Assembly (NCBI GenBank): GCA_020050375.1
Contig: JAGVKR010000557.1
Location: 1-5,979, forward strand
DNA: 5,979 bases
Direction: 5' to 3'
Source of the DNA: Planctomycetales bacterium
GTDB lineage: Bacteria; Planctomycetota; Planctomycetia; Planctomycetales; Planctomycetaceae
Part shown: piece after piece, positions 1 to 5,974 of the stretch
Position numbering within the stretch: the first letter of the stretch is position 1
Layout: each line of letters opens with the position of its first letter
The notes under the pieces: model-generated
Databases searched by the model: none
Told to the model about the DNA's origin: nothing
The model's input: the letters and a program-made list of their open reading frames with translations, nothing else
Program-made: the position numbers and the translations under genes

Positions 1-11
1 AAAGAACGCGT

Positions 12-30
12 CCTTTCGCGGAGCGAAAGG
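12..30. repeat. Perfect short hairpin downstream of rhaB (intergenic repeat or terminator-like)
   Basis: CCTTTCGC at 12-19 and GCGAAAGG at 23-30 are perfect reverse complements separated by the 3-base loop GGA, giving an 8-bp stem. It lies about 56 bases beyond the rhaB stop codon, so it could help end rhaB transcription, but on the rhaB strand it is followed by ACGCGTTCTTT rather than a clean T tract. From memory, hairpins of this CCTTTCGC type recur between genes in Planctomycetes, which suggests a dispersed repeat. The rest of 1-85 shows no gene. Confidence 0.55.
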
Positions 31-85
31 CGACAATGCGAACAGCCGCGAAGCGCAGACGGGTTTCGCGTGTCCGTTCGTCCAC

Positions 86-1579
86 TCACCCCGGCATCTT
101 CACCAGCTCGCAGAACCGTCCGTACGCCTCTCTCCATGCCGGTTGTTCGCGCGGTTCGTAGCGCTTGAGCGCGCTCGACGCGCGAACGATGCTTCGCATT
201 TCGGCCAGCGTCGTGACCGCCCCGGAGGTGCGGGCCTGGACGAGCACGTTTCCGAGAGCCGTCGCTTCGATGGGCCCGGCGACGACGGGGCGGCCGCAGG
301 CATTGGCGGTGAACTGATTCAATAGCTCGTTTTGACAGCCTCCACCAACAATGTGGATCACCTCCACTTTTGATCCGGCGAGCTCTTCCAGCCACCCCAG
401 GACCGTCCGGTATTTGAGCGCCAGGCTCTCCAGCGCGCAGCGGACGAATTGCCCTTCGCTTTCGGGGGGCCGCTCACCGCGGGACTGGCACCACTGACGA
501 ATCTCGCTTGGCATGTCGGCCGGGGCCAGAAATGCCGACGCGTCGGGGTCGACCAGCGAACCGAAAGGAACCGACTCGGCCGCGAGATGGGCGAGCTCGG
601 CGTAGTTCAACGGTTTGCCGGCCCGTTCGAACGAGCGGCGGCATTCCTGCACCAGCCAGAGCCCCATGATGTTCTTGAGAAGCCGATACGTTCCGTCGAT
701 CCCTCCTTCGTTGGTGACGTTGTATTCGAGCGCCCTCGGCGTGAGGACCGGTTGCGAAAGTTCCAGCCCCATCAGCGACCACGTCCCCGAGCTGATGTAG
801 GCCCAATTCGCAGTTCCCGTCTTGTCGGTAGGCACTGCGGCGACCGCCGAGCCCGTGTCGTGCGTGGCCGGCGCCACCACTTCCAGCCGTGGAAGCCGGC
901 AACGTTCGGCCACGCCGGTTCGCAGCTTCCCGAGCCTGGTGCCGGGGGGGACGACTTCGGGAAACATTCCGCCGGGGATCGAGAACTTGCCCAGAAGGTC
1001 CAGGGCCCACGTCCGCGTCGTGGCGTCGAGGCACTGGCTGGTGGTGGCGTTGGTGAACTCCACAACCTGGCTTCCGCAGAGCAGCCAGTGAAACAGGTCG
1101 GCCATCATCAGGAACCGGTCGGCCAGTTCCATCAAACTGGGGTTCGACTGCTGCATGGCAATCAACTGATACAGAGTGTTGAACGGCATGAACTGGACCC
1201 CGGTCGCGGCGAAGACCTCCGCACGGGGAACGCGGCCAAACGCTCGCTCCATGACTCCCTGAACGCGCGGATCACGGTAATGGTGTGGGTGCCCCAGCAT
1301 TTCTCCGGTCTTCGAGAGAAGCGCGTAATCAACTCCCCAGGTATCGACGCCGATCGATATTGCGTCATTGCCGAACGCCTGTGCCGCCTTTGCGAGCCCC
1401 GCCTGAATGTCGCTCCACAGCTTGAGGACGTCCCACCGCAGTGAATCAGCGACGTGGACCGCACCATTCCCGAAGCGGTGGAGCTCTTCGAGGCGGATGC
1501 GCTGTCCGTCGAACAACCCCGCCACGACCCGACCGCTTTCGGCGCCCAGGTCGACTCCCAGATAGCAGCGTTCCGCCAT
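86..1579 (-). CDS. rhaB: Rhamnulokinase (FGGY-family carbohydrate kinase)
   Basis: The product phosphorylates L-rhamnulose with ATP to L-rhamnulose 1-phosphate, the second step of cytoplasmic L-rhamnose breakdown. The 497-residue protein matches the family's usual length of about 490. Visible motifs in order: the N-terminal phosphate-binding GVDLGAESGR (8-17), GVDTWGVDYALL (77-88), ATHDTGSAVAAVP (238-250) whose Asp241 matches the catalytic base of RhaB, SSGTWSLMG (263-271), and VGGGCQNELLNQF (411-423) followed by GPIEATALGN (435-444) in the second ATPase lobe. The frame is open to 1969, but the upstream 130 residues resemble no kinase. The ATG at 1579 puts GVDLG at the right distance from the N-terminus and has GAGGAAG 8 bases upstream (1588-1594). 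No rhaA, rhaD or rhaS/R is beside it here, so it is either the end of a cluster to the left or an isolated gene. All key residues look intact. Confidence 0.95.
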   Translation of the reverse strand: MAERCYLGVDLGAESGRVVAGLFDGQRIRLEELHRFGNGAVHVADSLRWDVLKLWSDIQAGLAKAAQAFGNDAISIGVDTWGVDYALLSKTGEMLGHPHHYRDPRVQGVMERAFGRVPRAEVFAATGVQFMPFNTLYQLIAMQQSNPSLMELADRFLMMADLFHWLLCGSQVVEFTNATTSQCLDATTRTWALDLLGKFSIPGGMFPEVVPPGTRLGKLRTGVAERCRLPRLEVVAPATHDTGSAVAAVPTDKTGTANWAYISSGTWSLMGLELSQPVLTPRALEYNVTNEGGIDGTYRLLKNIMGLWLVQECRRSFERAGKPLNYAELAHLAAESVPFGSLVDPDASAFLAPADMPSEIRQWCQSRGERPPESEGQFVRCALESLALKYRTVLGWLEELAGSKVEVIHIVGGGCQNELLNQFTANACGRPVVAGPIEATALGNVLVQARTSGAVTTLAEMRSIVRASSALKRYEPREQPAWREAYGRFCELVKMPG

Positions 1580-1631
1580 GATTTCCGCTTCCTCATTGTC
1601 GCTCAGGACACACTTGTCTCGTCGAATCCCC

Positions 1632-1637
1632 AGTATA
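1632..1637 (-). promoter_or_regulatory. Candidate -10 element for rhaB
   Basis: Read on the minus strand this is TATACT, a five-of-six match to the sigma-70 -10 consensus, about 50 bases upstream of the rhaB ATG. The hexamer at -35 spacing (about TTTTGC) is poor and TTGAAG lies too far away (26 bases), so the promoter would be weak or activator-dependent. Tentative. Confidence 0.3.
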
Positions 1638-1725
1638 GCCCCAAACGGAACAGGCAAAAGGGGCTTCAACACTTTTCGGGTCAGGTGACACGCCGTACCG
1701 CCGAAAGGGTGCGCCACCCCGACGG

Positions 1726-1735
1726 CAACCGGTTG
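1726..1735. promoter_or_regulatory. Palindrome CAACCGGTTG, possible operator
   Basis: CAACCGGTTG is a perfect 10-bp palindrome about 90 bases upstream of the candidate rhaB -10. A small hairpin, GGGTG-CGC-CACCC (1707-1719), lies just beside it. A dimeric regulator could bind such a site, but a 10-bp palindrome can arise by chance in GC-rich DNA and no regulator gene is present in the window to support the idea. Confidence 0.2.
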
Positions 1736-1771
1736 ACGGACGAATCCTAGTGAAAGGAAAGCAAAGAAGGG

Positions 1772-1913
1772 GAACCACGAAAGACGCGAAACAAACGAAA
1801 GAGAAGAGGATTCGGCATTCAGGCACGCCAGCCCCGGAATTTCCCGGATCACGAATCCGATCCTGCGTCGTCCGCCGCGCACTTTTTCGTTTTTTTCGCA
1901 TCTTTCGTGGTTC
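1772..1913. repeat. 142-bp element with 32-bp inverted repeats (CCACGAAAGA type)
   Basis: The arms 1772-1803 and 1882-1913 pair at 29 of 32 positions; one of the three mismatches is a G-T wobble. The left arm begins GAACCACGAAAGACGCGAAA. The roughly 78-bp centre contains a shorter inverted pair, GGATTCG (1808-1814) and CGAATCC (1852-1858), so the whole unit could fold into a long hairpin. There is no open frame that looks like a protein in it and I could not see a clear target-site duplication. The structure fits a small non-autonomous mobile element or REP-like repeat, or a long RNA hairpin between the divergent rhaB and methyltransferase genes. Arms of ACCACGAAAGA type recur, from memory, between genes of many environmental bacteria including Planctomycetes. 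Apart from this element, the two short sites upstream of rhaB and a 10-bp palindrome GCTGTACAGC at 1935-1944, the 1580-2077 gap shows nothing. Confidence 0.65.
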
Positions 1914-2077
1914 AAGTCTTTTTCTGGCCGTGGAGCTGTACAGCGCCGCCGCTCCAACGCCTCTGGCATCGAACGCCCGCTCTCAGTACGATCAGGGTTG
2001 AAAGGGATCGTGATCGGTCAAGCCGGCGTCGAATATGCCAGTCGGCTATTTGGCGGGTCAGGGAAGGTGCCAGACTC

Positions 2078-3325
2078 ATGTCACGCCACAATTTGCCGAT
2101 ACTCCGCTTCGCCGTTTGCCTCGTGGCCGCGGCGGTCGTGGTCATTCCGTCGATCGGCACGCAACGATTGTTGGGGCAGGCTCGCGACAAATACGCCGAA
2201 GCGCGGTCGAAGATGGTCGATGAGGCGCTTGCTCGCGAGGGAATCAAGAGCGAGGCGGTTCTGGGCTCGATGCGGAAGGTTCCGCGGCATCTGTTCTGCA
2301 CGCCGCAATATCGCGCAGCGGCCTACTACGATCAGGCCCTTCCGATCGGCCACAAACAAACAATCTCGCCGCCATTCATCGTCGCCTATATGACCGAGAT
2401 GATCGATCCGCAGCCGACCGACACCGTTCTCGAGATTGGCACAGGCAGCGGATACCAGGCGGCGGTGCTTTCGGGGCTCGTCAAGGACGTTTACACGATC
2501 GAAATCGTCGAGGCCCTCGGAAAAAACGCGGCCAAGGTGCTGAAAGATCTCAAATTGGAAAACGTCCACACGCAAATCGGCGATGGTTACAAGGGCTGGC
2601 CGGATGCAGCGCCATTCGACAAGATCATCGTCACCTGTTCGCCGGAAGATGTGCCCCGTCCTTTGATCGACCAGCTTCGCGAGGGGGGAAAGATGATCGT
2701 CCCTATCGGCGAGCGCTACGAGCAGGTCTTTTTCCTGTTCGAAAAGAAAGAGGGAGAGCTGGTCAAGAAGAAGCTGTTGCCGGCGCTGTTTGTGCCGATG
2801 ACCGGAATCTCGGAAGACAACCGCAAAGTTCGGCCCGACCCGACGAAACCGGAAGTGAACAACGGTGGTTTCGAAGTGGATTCGGATGGCGACGGACATC
2901 CGGATGGCTGGCATTATCAGCGTCAATTGACGCTTGAAACCAAAGAGGCCCCCGAAGGACAAGCCTTTGTCACGTTTGAAAATCGCGATCCGGGTCGCGC
3001 GGCCATCGCGCTTCAGGGGTTTGCGGTCGATGGCAGCAAGGTTTCGGGCCTGCAGGTCAGTTTGCGGATCAAAGGGCGTGATCTGCGATTTGGTCCGTCG
3101 CAGAACGAAAAACCGTCGCTAATCGTGCATTTTTACGATGCTGACCGCAAAGAGCTCGACGCCTCTGTCATCGGGCCGTGGCAGGGAACATTCGACTGGA
3201 AACGTGCCTCTAAGCTGATTCATATCCCTCCCAAGGCCCGTGAAGCGATTTTGCGCATCGGCCTCAACGGCGCGACCGGCGTGCTGAGCGTGGACGACGT
3301 CGAGATCAAGCCTGTCCCCAGGTGA
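2078..3325 (+). CDS. Exported protein-L-isoaspartate O-methyltransferase with extra C-terminal domain
   Basis: PCMT enzymes use S-adenosylmethionine to methylate isoaspartyl residues in damaged proteins and start their repair. The 415-residue product is twice the usual length of about 210. Residues 1-35 look like a signal peptide: basic start, hydrophobic FAVCLVAAAVVVIPSIG (11-27), and possible cleavage after GQA (33-35). The methyltransferase core covers about 40-243: ALPIGHKQTISPPFIVAYM (87-105, the family's QTIS region), the SAM-binding loop VLEIGTGSGYQAAVL (117-131), the acidic strand end of YTIEIVE (139-145), CSPEDVP (187-193) and GGKMIVPIG (203-211). Residues 260-415 are an added domain opening with NNGGFEVDSDGDGHPDGW, a calcium-loop-like Asp/Gly-rich run, and otherwise predicted beta-rich, resembling carbohydrate-binding jelly-roll domains. 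The open frame reaches back to 1907, but ATG 2078 gives the signal peptide and follows GGGAAGG (2061-2067). The gene ends 48 bases before ygfZ on the same strand. The enzyme function is well supported; the role of the C-terminal domain and an extracytoplasmic location are inferences. Confidence 0.9.
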   Translation: MSRHNLPILRFAVCLVAAAVVVIPSIGTQRLLGQARDKYAEARSKMVDEALAREGIKSEAVLGSMRKVPRHLFCTPQYRAAAYYDQALPIGHKQTISPPFIVAYMTEMIDPQPTDTVLEIGTGSGYQAAVLSGLVKDVYTIEIVEALGKNAAKVLKDLKLENVHTQIGDGYKGWPDAAPFDKIIVTCSPEDVPRPLIDQLREGGKMIVPIGERYEQVFFLFEKKEGELVKKKLLPALFVPMTGISEDNRKVRPDPTKPEVNNGGFEVDSDGDGHPDGWHYQRQLTLETKEAPEGQAFVTFENRDPGRAAIALQGFAVDGSKVSGLQVSLRIKGRDLRFGPSQNEKPSLIVHFYDADRKELDASVIGPWQGTFDWKRASKLIHIPPKAREAILRIGLNGATGVLSVDDVEIKPVPR

Positions 3326-3360
3326 ATGGCTGCCTTGAGCGGCCACTGACGATTTGCTTC

Positions 3361-3364
3361 AGGA
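3361..3364 (+). promoter_or_regulatory. Ribosome binding site deciding the TTG start of ygfZ
   Basis: AGGA ends 9 bases before the TTG at 3374. An in-frame TGA at 3347-3349 closes the frame upstream, and no ATG or GTG lies between that stop and 3374, so the TTG is the only credible start that keeps the whole N-terminal domain. Confidence 0.5.
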
Positions 3365-3373
3365 ACCATCGAA

Positions 3374-4396
3374 TTGCAAGCTGAGTCCACACCCGCTCCG
3401 CCAGATGATTTCGGCGACCCGCGGGCCGAGTATCGTGCGGCGCGCGAGGCCGCCGCGTTGTTCGACCTGCCCGCGCGGACGCACATCGAGCTGACCGGTC
3501 GCGACCGGGCGAAATTTCTGCACAACTTCTGCACAAATGACATCCGTGGGATGACGCCGAGGCGGGCCTGCGAGGCCTTTATCACGAGCGTGCAGGGAAA
3601 GATCCTCGCGTTTGTCTCGGTTTATGTCACGCCCGACGCGCTGTGGCTGACGTCGGTGCCCGGATGTGCCGAGAAGATCATTGGGCACCTGTCGCGCTAT
3701 CAGATTTCCGAGGACGTGACGTTCACCGATCGTTCGAGCGAATTCGAGACGATTCTCGTTGCCGGTCCGCAGGCGCAGGAAGTCGTCGAGCGTGTTCTGC
3801 CGACGGCGGAAATGCCTGGGATTCCAGGCGTCGTTGTGGTGGAATTCGACAAAGGGACGATCCAATTGCGTCGCCACGACTTTTTGCGGCTCCCTGGATG
3901 GATTTTCGTCGCCGCGCCGGCGGCGATCGACACGCTTCGCGAGCGTTTGACGACGGCTGGCGTTCGCGCTGCCGGTCGAAACGCACTTGAGGCCATCCGT
4001 ATCGAAGCGGGATTTCCGCTGTACGGTGTCGACATCACCGACGCCAACCTGGCCCAGGAAGCCAGCCGCACCGCGGAGGCCATCAGCTTTTCCAAGGGAT
4101 GTTACCTCGGGCAGGAGCCGATCGCCCGGATCGACGCGCTGGGGCATGTGAATCAACAGCTTCGGGGCCTGCGGCTGAGGACCGGTCGAGCGCCCGCTGC
4201 GGGGAGCGGGGTTTTCACTCCCGACGCTACCCCGCGCCCGGTCGGACATGTCACTTCGGCGGCGTTTTCATACGCCGACGATCGGCCTGTCGCTCTGGCG
4301 TACGTACGCCGTGGTTCTGAAATGCCGGACACAAACCTCGACGTGGATGTGAACGGGCGATCTGTGCCGGCGGTCGTCTTCTGGCCATCTGACTGA
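3374..4396 (+). CDS. ygfZ: YgfZ/GcvT-like folate-binding protein (Fe-S cluster maturation)
   Basis: Members of this family (bacterial YgfZ, mitochondrial Iba57) bind tetrahydrofolate and help assemble or repair [4Fe-4S] clusters in a subset of enzymes such as the radical-SAM tRNA thiomethylase MiaB. They share the fold of the glycine-cleavage T protein but are not aminomethyltransferases. The 340-residue product contains the diagnostic signature KGCYLGQE at 241-248, with the conserved Cys243. It also has the preceding RIEAGFPLYGVDITDANLAQEA region (209-230), split here as family-typical IEAGxPxxGVD plus NLxxEA, and an N-terminal GcvT-like stretch with LTGRDRAKFLHNFCTNDI (40-57). Length is typical of the family (about 330). 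Start is TTG, chosen because of the closed frame upstream. It sits 48 bases after the methyltransferase and 26 bases before the ABC ATPase, so shared transcription is plausible. Confidence in the family is high; the client enzymes cannot be told. Confidence 0.93.
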   Translation: MQAESTPAPPDDFGDPRAEYRAAREAAALFDLPARTHIELTGRDRAKFLHNFCTNDIRGMTPRRACEAFITSVQGKILAFVSVYVTPDALWLTSVPGCAEKIIGHLSRYQISEDVTFTDRSSEFETILVAGPQAQEVVERVLPTAEMPGIPGVVVVEFDKGTIQLRRHDFLRLPGWIFVAAPAAIDTLRERLTTAGVRAAGRNALEAIRIEAGFPLYGVDITDANLAQEASRTAEAISFSKGCYLGQEPIARIDALGHVNQQLRGLRLRTGRAPAAGSGVFTPDATPRPVGHVTSAAFSYADDRPVALAYVRRGSEMPDTNLDVDVNGRSVPAVVFWPSD

Positions 4397-4422
4397 TTTG
4401 TCATCCGTGATTGTCCTCCAGC

Positions 4423-5133
4423 ATGACGACCATTTCTCCGGGAACGATTGCCGCATCCGGGATTACGAAGGTTTATCGCGTTGGCGAGCCGCGCAGCGTC
4501 TTCTCGTGGCGGGCGATTCCGTCGCTGCTTCGAAGTCCCGACCGTGGACGCATGCTGAAGCCGCTCGACGACGTCTCGTTTCGGATCGAGCCGGGCGAGA
4601 GCGTCGGTTTGATTGGACCCAACGGGACTGGCAAAAGCACGCTTCTGCGAATTCTCACCGGGATCACCGCGGCCACCCGCGGCACCGTCCGAACCGGGGG
4701 CCGCATCGCCGGTGTCCTCGATCTCGGGAGCGGTTTTTACGACGAGCTTTCGGCGTACCACAACACGTTTCTCAATGCGCAACTCTTGGGGATGACCCGC
4801 CGCGAAGTCGAACGCAAGCTCGATGGCATTTTCGCCTTCGCCGAGCTGCACGATTTTATGCACGCGCCAGTATCGCAGTTCTCGTTCGGAATGCGGCTGC
4901 GTCTGGCCTTCAGCATCGCCATGGCCCTCGAACCCGACATTCTGCTGCTCGACGAAGTGATGGGGGTCGGCGATCTGTCGTTTCAGCGGCGGAGCGCCGC
5001 GCGGATCAGGGAATTGGCCGAGCGCGGCGTGACCCTGATCGTCGTCTCGCACCATCTTTCGGACCTGACCCGCGTCTGCCGCCGGGGGTTGCTCCTCCGT
5101 CGCGGCAAGATCGTCGCCGATGGGCCGATCTAG
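4423..5133 (+). CDS. Wzt-like polysaccharide/teichoic-acid export ABC transporter ATP-binding domain, ended by an in-frame TAG
   Basis: This encodes the nucleotide-binding half of an ABC-2 exporter of surface polysaccharide; in such systems a Wzt-type ATPase pairs with a Wzm-type membrane protein to move an undecaprenyl-linked glycan across the inner membrane. In the 236-residue product I see Walker A GPNGTGKST (65-73) and the Wzt-type Q-loop region VLDLGSGFYDELSAYHN (98-114), where the family usually has LELGxGFxPELTGxEN. The signature FSFGMRLRLAF (153-163) has SFGM where most Wzt proteins have SSGM. Walker B is DILLLDEVMGVGD (172-184), and the H-loop histidine lies in VVSHH (207-211). ATG 4423 was chosen; a TTG at 4411 would add four residues. 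Neither start has a clear Shine-Dalgarno site. The frame stops at TAG 5131-5133, right where full-length Wzt proteins continue (see the split-gene entry). No Wzm gene is present in the window. Confidence 0.88.
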   Translation: MTTISPGTIAASGITKVYRVGEPRSVFSWRAIPSLLRSPDRGRMLKPLDDVSFRIEPGESVGLIGPNGTGKSTLLRILTGITAATRGTVRTGGRIAGVLDLGSGFYDELSAYHNTFLNAQLLGMTRREVERKLDGIFAFAELHDFMHAPVSQFSFGMRLRLAFSIAMALEPDILLLDEVMGVGDLSFQRRSAARIRELAERGVTLIVVSHHLSDLTRVCRRGLLLRRGKIVADGPI

Positions 5134-5193
5134 CAGACGATCGACACCTATCTGCGCGATAATGGTCCGCCCGAAGAATCGGCCGTCGCGGGG

Positions 5194-5631
5194 ATGCCCC
5201 CCGCCCTAACGCGACTCGAAATCACCGCAGTGGACGTGCTTGGCGAATCGGGACGCGAACAACTCCAGTTTCACACGGGAGAAGCGATCACGCTGCGCAT
5301 CACCTGTCGCAGTGAGACGCCGGTCGATCGGCCTGTGGTGTCATTCGGCATCTATCGCGAAGACGGCCTCTATCTGGGCCTGGCGAGCACCGAAACGGCC
5401 GGCTTTCACACCGGGCGGCTGCGCGGGGCAAGCGAATTCCGCTTTCAATGGGAATGCCCGTTCAACGCGGGGGGCTATCGCGTCACGGCCATCATTGCCG
5501 ACAGCGCGGGAAGAACTGTGCTCGCCCAAGCCCATTCGGCCGCCGGCTTCGAAGTTCTGCCACGCCCCGGATTTGACCACGGTGCCGTGCGCCTCGACGG
5601 CCACTGGTCGTCGAGCAGCCCCGCATCGTAG
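5194..5631 (+). CDS. Wzt C-terminal glycan-binding domain (downstream part of the split ABC ATPase gene)
   Basis: Starting at the first ATG after the amber stop, this frame gives 145 residues resembling the C-terminal domain of Wzt proteins, an immunoglobulin-like beta sandwich that in E. coli O8/O9a recognises the modified end of the O-antigen before export. Supporting patterns are SFGIYREDGLYLGLASTETAG (50-70, an xGIxxxDGxxxxxxxT-type stretch), FNAGGYRVTAIIADSAG (90-106, the GxYxVxxxIxD motif) and FEVLPRPGFDHGAVRLDGHW (119-138, the typical FxVxxxxxxxGxVxLxxxW end). No transmembrane segment or signal peptide is visible. Upstream of ATG 5194 only GCGGGG directly abuts the start and no properly spaced Shine-Dalgarno is seen, so independent translation is doubtful. 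More probably it is the remaining part of the upstream gene, with coding continuing through 5134-5193. Domain assignment is fairly sure; existence as a free protein is not. Confidence 0.7.
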   Translation: MPPALTRLEITAVDVLGESGREQLQFHTGEAITLRITCRSETPVDRPVVSFGIYREDGLYLGLASTETAGFHTGRLRGASEFRFQWECPFNAGGYRVTAIIADSAGRTVLAQAHSAAGFEVLPRPGFDHGAVRLDGHWSSSSPAS

Positions 5632-5635
5632 CGCA

Positions 5636-5654
5636 TCAATGATTCCTCCATTGA
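5636..5654 (+). terminator. Small hairpin just after the split Wzt gene, terminator-like
   Basis: TCAATG (5636-5641) and CATTGA (5649-5654) form a perfect 6-bp stem with a 7-base loop, extendable by two GC pairs if A5635 bulges. It begins five bases after the stop codon, a natural place for a terminator, but there is no following T run, so intrinsic termination is uncertain. Confidence 0.25.
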
Positions 5655-5661
5655 GCTGAAA

Positions 5662-5822
5662 GGCGCAGCCGAGTGCGATGCAAACAGGGCAGCAGAACGG
5701 CAGAGATGAGGCAACGCCGTTTAGCCGCGCGGCGTAGCCGAGTGCGGCGAATACAGAGCGACAGAGCTACAGAAACCAAGCTCACCGGGATCTCTGTCCT
5801 TCTGACCTCTGTTGTTCTGACC
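5662..5822. repeat. Intergenic repeat cluster: direct, 8-bp tandem and 15-bp tandem repeats
   Basis: Two copies of GGCGyAGCCGAGTGCG begin at 5662 and 5731 and stay similar for about 45 bases (one mismatch in the first 16). Between them, ACGCCG (5714-5719) and CGGCGT (5730-5735) can pair. Three 8-bp units ACAGAGCG, ACAGAGCT, ACAGAAAC run from 5753 to 5776. Two 15-bp units TCTGTCCTTCTGACC and TCTGTTGTTCTGACC follow at 5793-5807 and 5808-5822 (13 of 15 identical), in the opposite sense to the ACAGAG units, so GACAGAGCT (5760-5768) and ATCTCTGTC (5790-5798) can form a stem with one mismatch. No protein-like frame is present. The 5632-5979 stretch is therefore a repeat-bearing spacer; 5823-5960 is AT-richer and I see nothing definite in it. 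Confidence 0.55.
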
Positions 5823-5968
5823 CCTGCGGGACAAATTATCCATTCCAAAAGAATTCCGAAAAATCCGAGACTTTTCTTCTTGATTAGCCCACATTGCGCA
5901 CCATTTTCGGGAGGAAAGCGACTCCTGAGTGTTTAAGTGATTGTATGAACGGTCACTCGAACACAAGC

Positions 5969-5974
5969 AGGAGG
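5969..5974 (+). promoter_or_regulatory. Strong Shine-Dalgarno AGGAGG for a gene starting just past the window
   Basis: AGGAGG is a perfect Shine-Dalgarno core with five bases (CGCGA) left before the window ends and no start codon among them. A rightward gene probably starts within a few bases after 5979. It is stronger than any site seen upstream of the other genes here. Confidence 0.35.

Larger units (their letters stand above)
4423..5631 (+). pseudogene. Full-length Wzt-like gene interrupted by a single amber codon
   Basis: Codons before and after TAG 5131-5133 are in one frame and together make a normal Wzt: ATPase domain, then DGPI-stop-QTIDTYLRDNG, a linker (5134-5193), and the C-terminal glycan-binding domain to the TAG at 5629-5631. 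The segment around the stop matches the place where these ATPases usually read roughly G-x-x-x-x-x-I-D-x-Y-L, so coding sense runs unbroken through the stop. Read through, the protein would have 402 residues, near the family's usual 400-430. One base change from CAG (Gln), TGG (Trp), TCG (Ser) or several others would give this TAG. No frameshift is needed. Possible explanations are a recent nonsense mutation, a base-call error, readthrough or suppression, or two polypeptides that work together. A nonsense change or an error seems likeliest, since the true end of the gene also uses TAG, which argues against amber being generally reassigned. Confidence 0.7.

Noticed and set aside
449..1444. 331-codon open frame on the plus strand across rhaB
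   Set aside because: It is antisense to a well-supported rhamnulokinase with all motifs in place. Its translation is rich in Arg, Gly and His with no recognisable domain, as expected for a shadow frame in GC-rich DNA.
1935..1944. Palindrome GCTGTACAGC upstream of the methyltransferase
   Set aside because: It is perfect but only 10 bp, matches no operator I can name, and no promoter elements were found at sensible spacing around it.
1580..1969. 130-residue N-terminal extension of the rhaB frame
   Set aside because: The extension crosses the inverted-repeat element, resembles no kinase sequence, and the ATG at 1579 has a ribosome binding site and gives the normal family length.
1907..2077. 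57-residue upstream extension of the methyltransferase frame
   Set aside because: It overlaps the end of the inverted repeat and would bury the signal peptide inside the protein. ATG 2078 is the better start.
4153..5055. 300-codon minus-strand frame across the ygfZ end and the ABC ATPase
   Set aside because: It is antisense to two genes with clear family motifs and has no recognisable domain or start context.
4398..5162. 254-codon overlapping frame on the plus strand inside the ABC ATPase gene
   Set aside because: It is in another frame from the ATPase with Walker A, Walker B and signature motifs, and its product is Arg/Ala-rich with no domain.
5753..5822. Possible CRISPR array
   Set aside because: The 8- and 15-bp units are contiguous, without unique spacers of 30-40 bases, and no cas gene is present.
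5673..5936. Small 87-codon frame on the plus strand in the final spacer
   Set aside because: It runs through tandem repeats, lacks a ribosome binding site, and its product shows no domain, signal peptide or family pattern.
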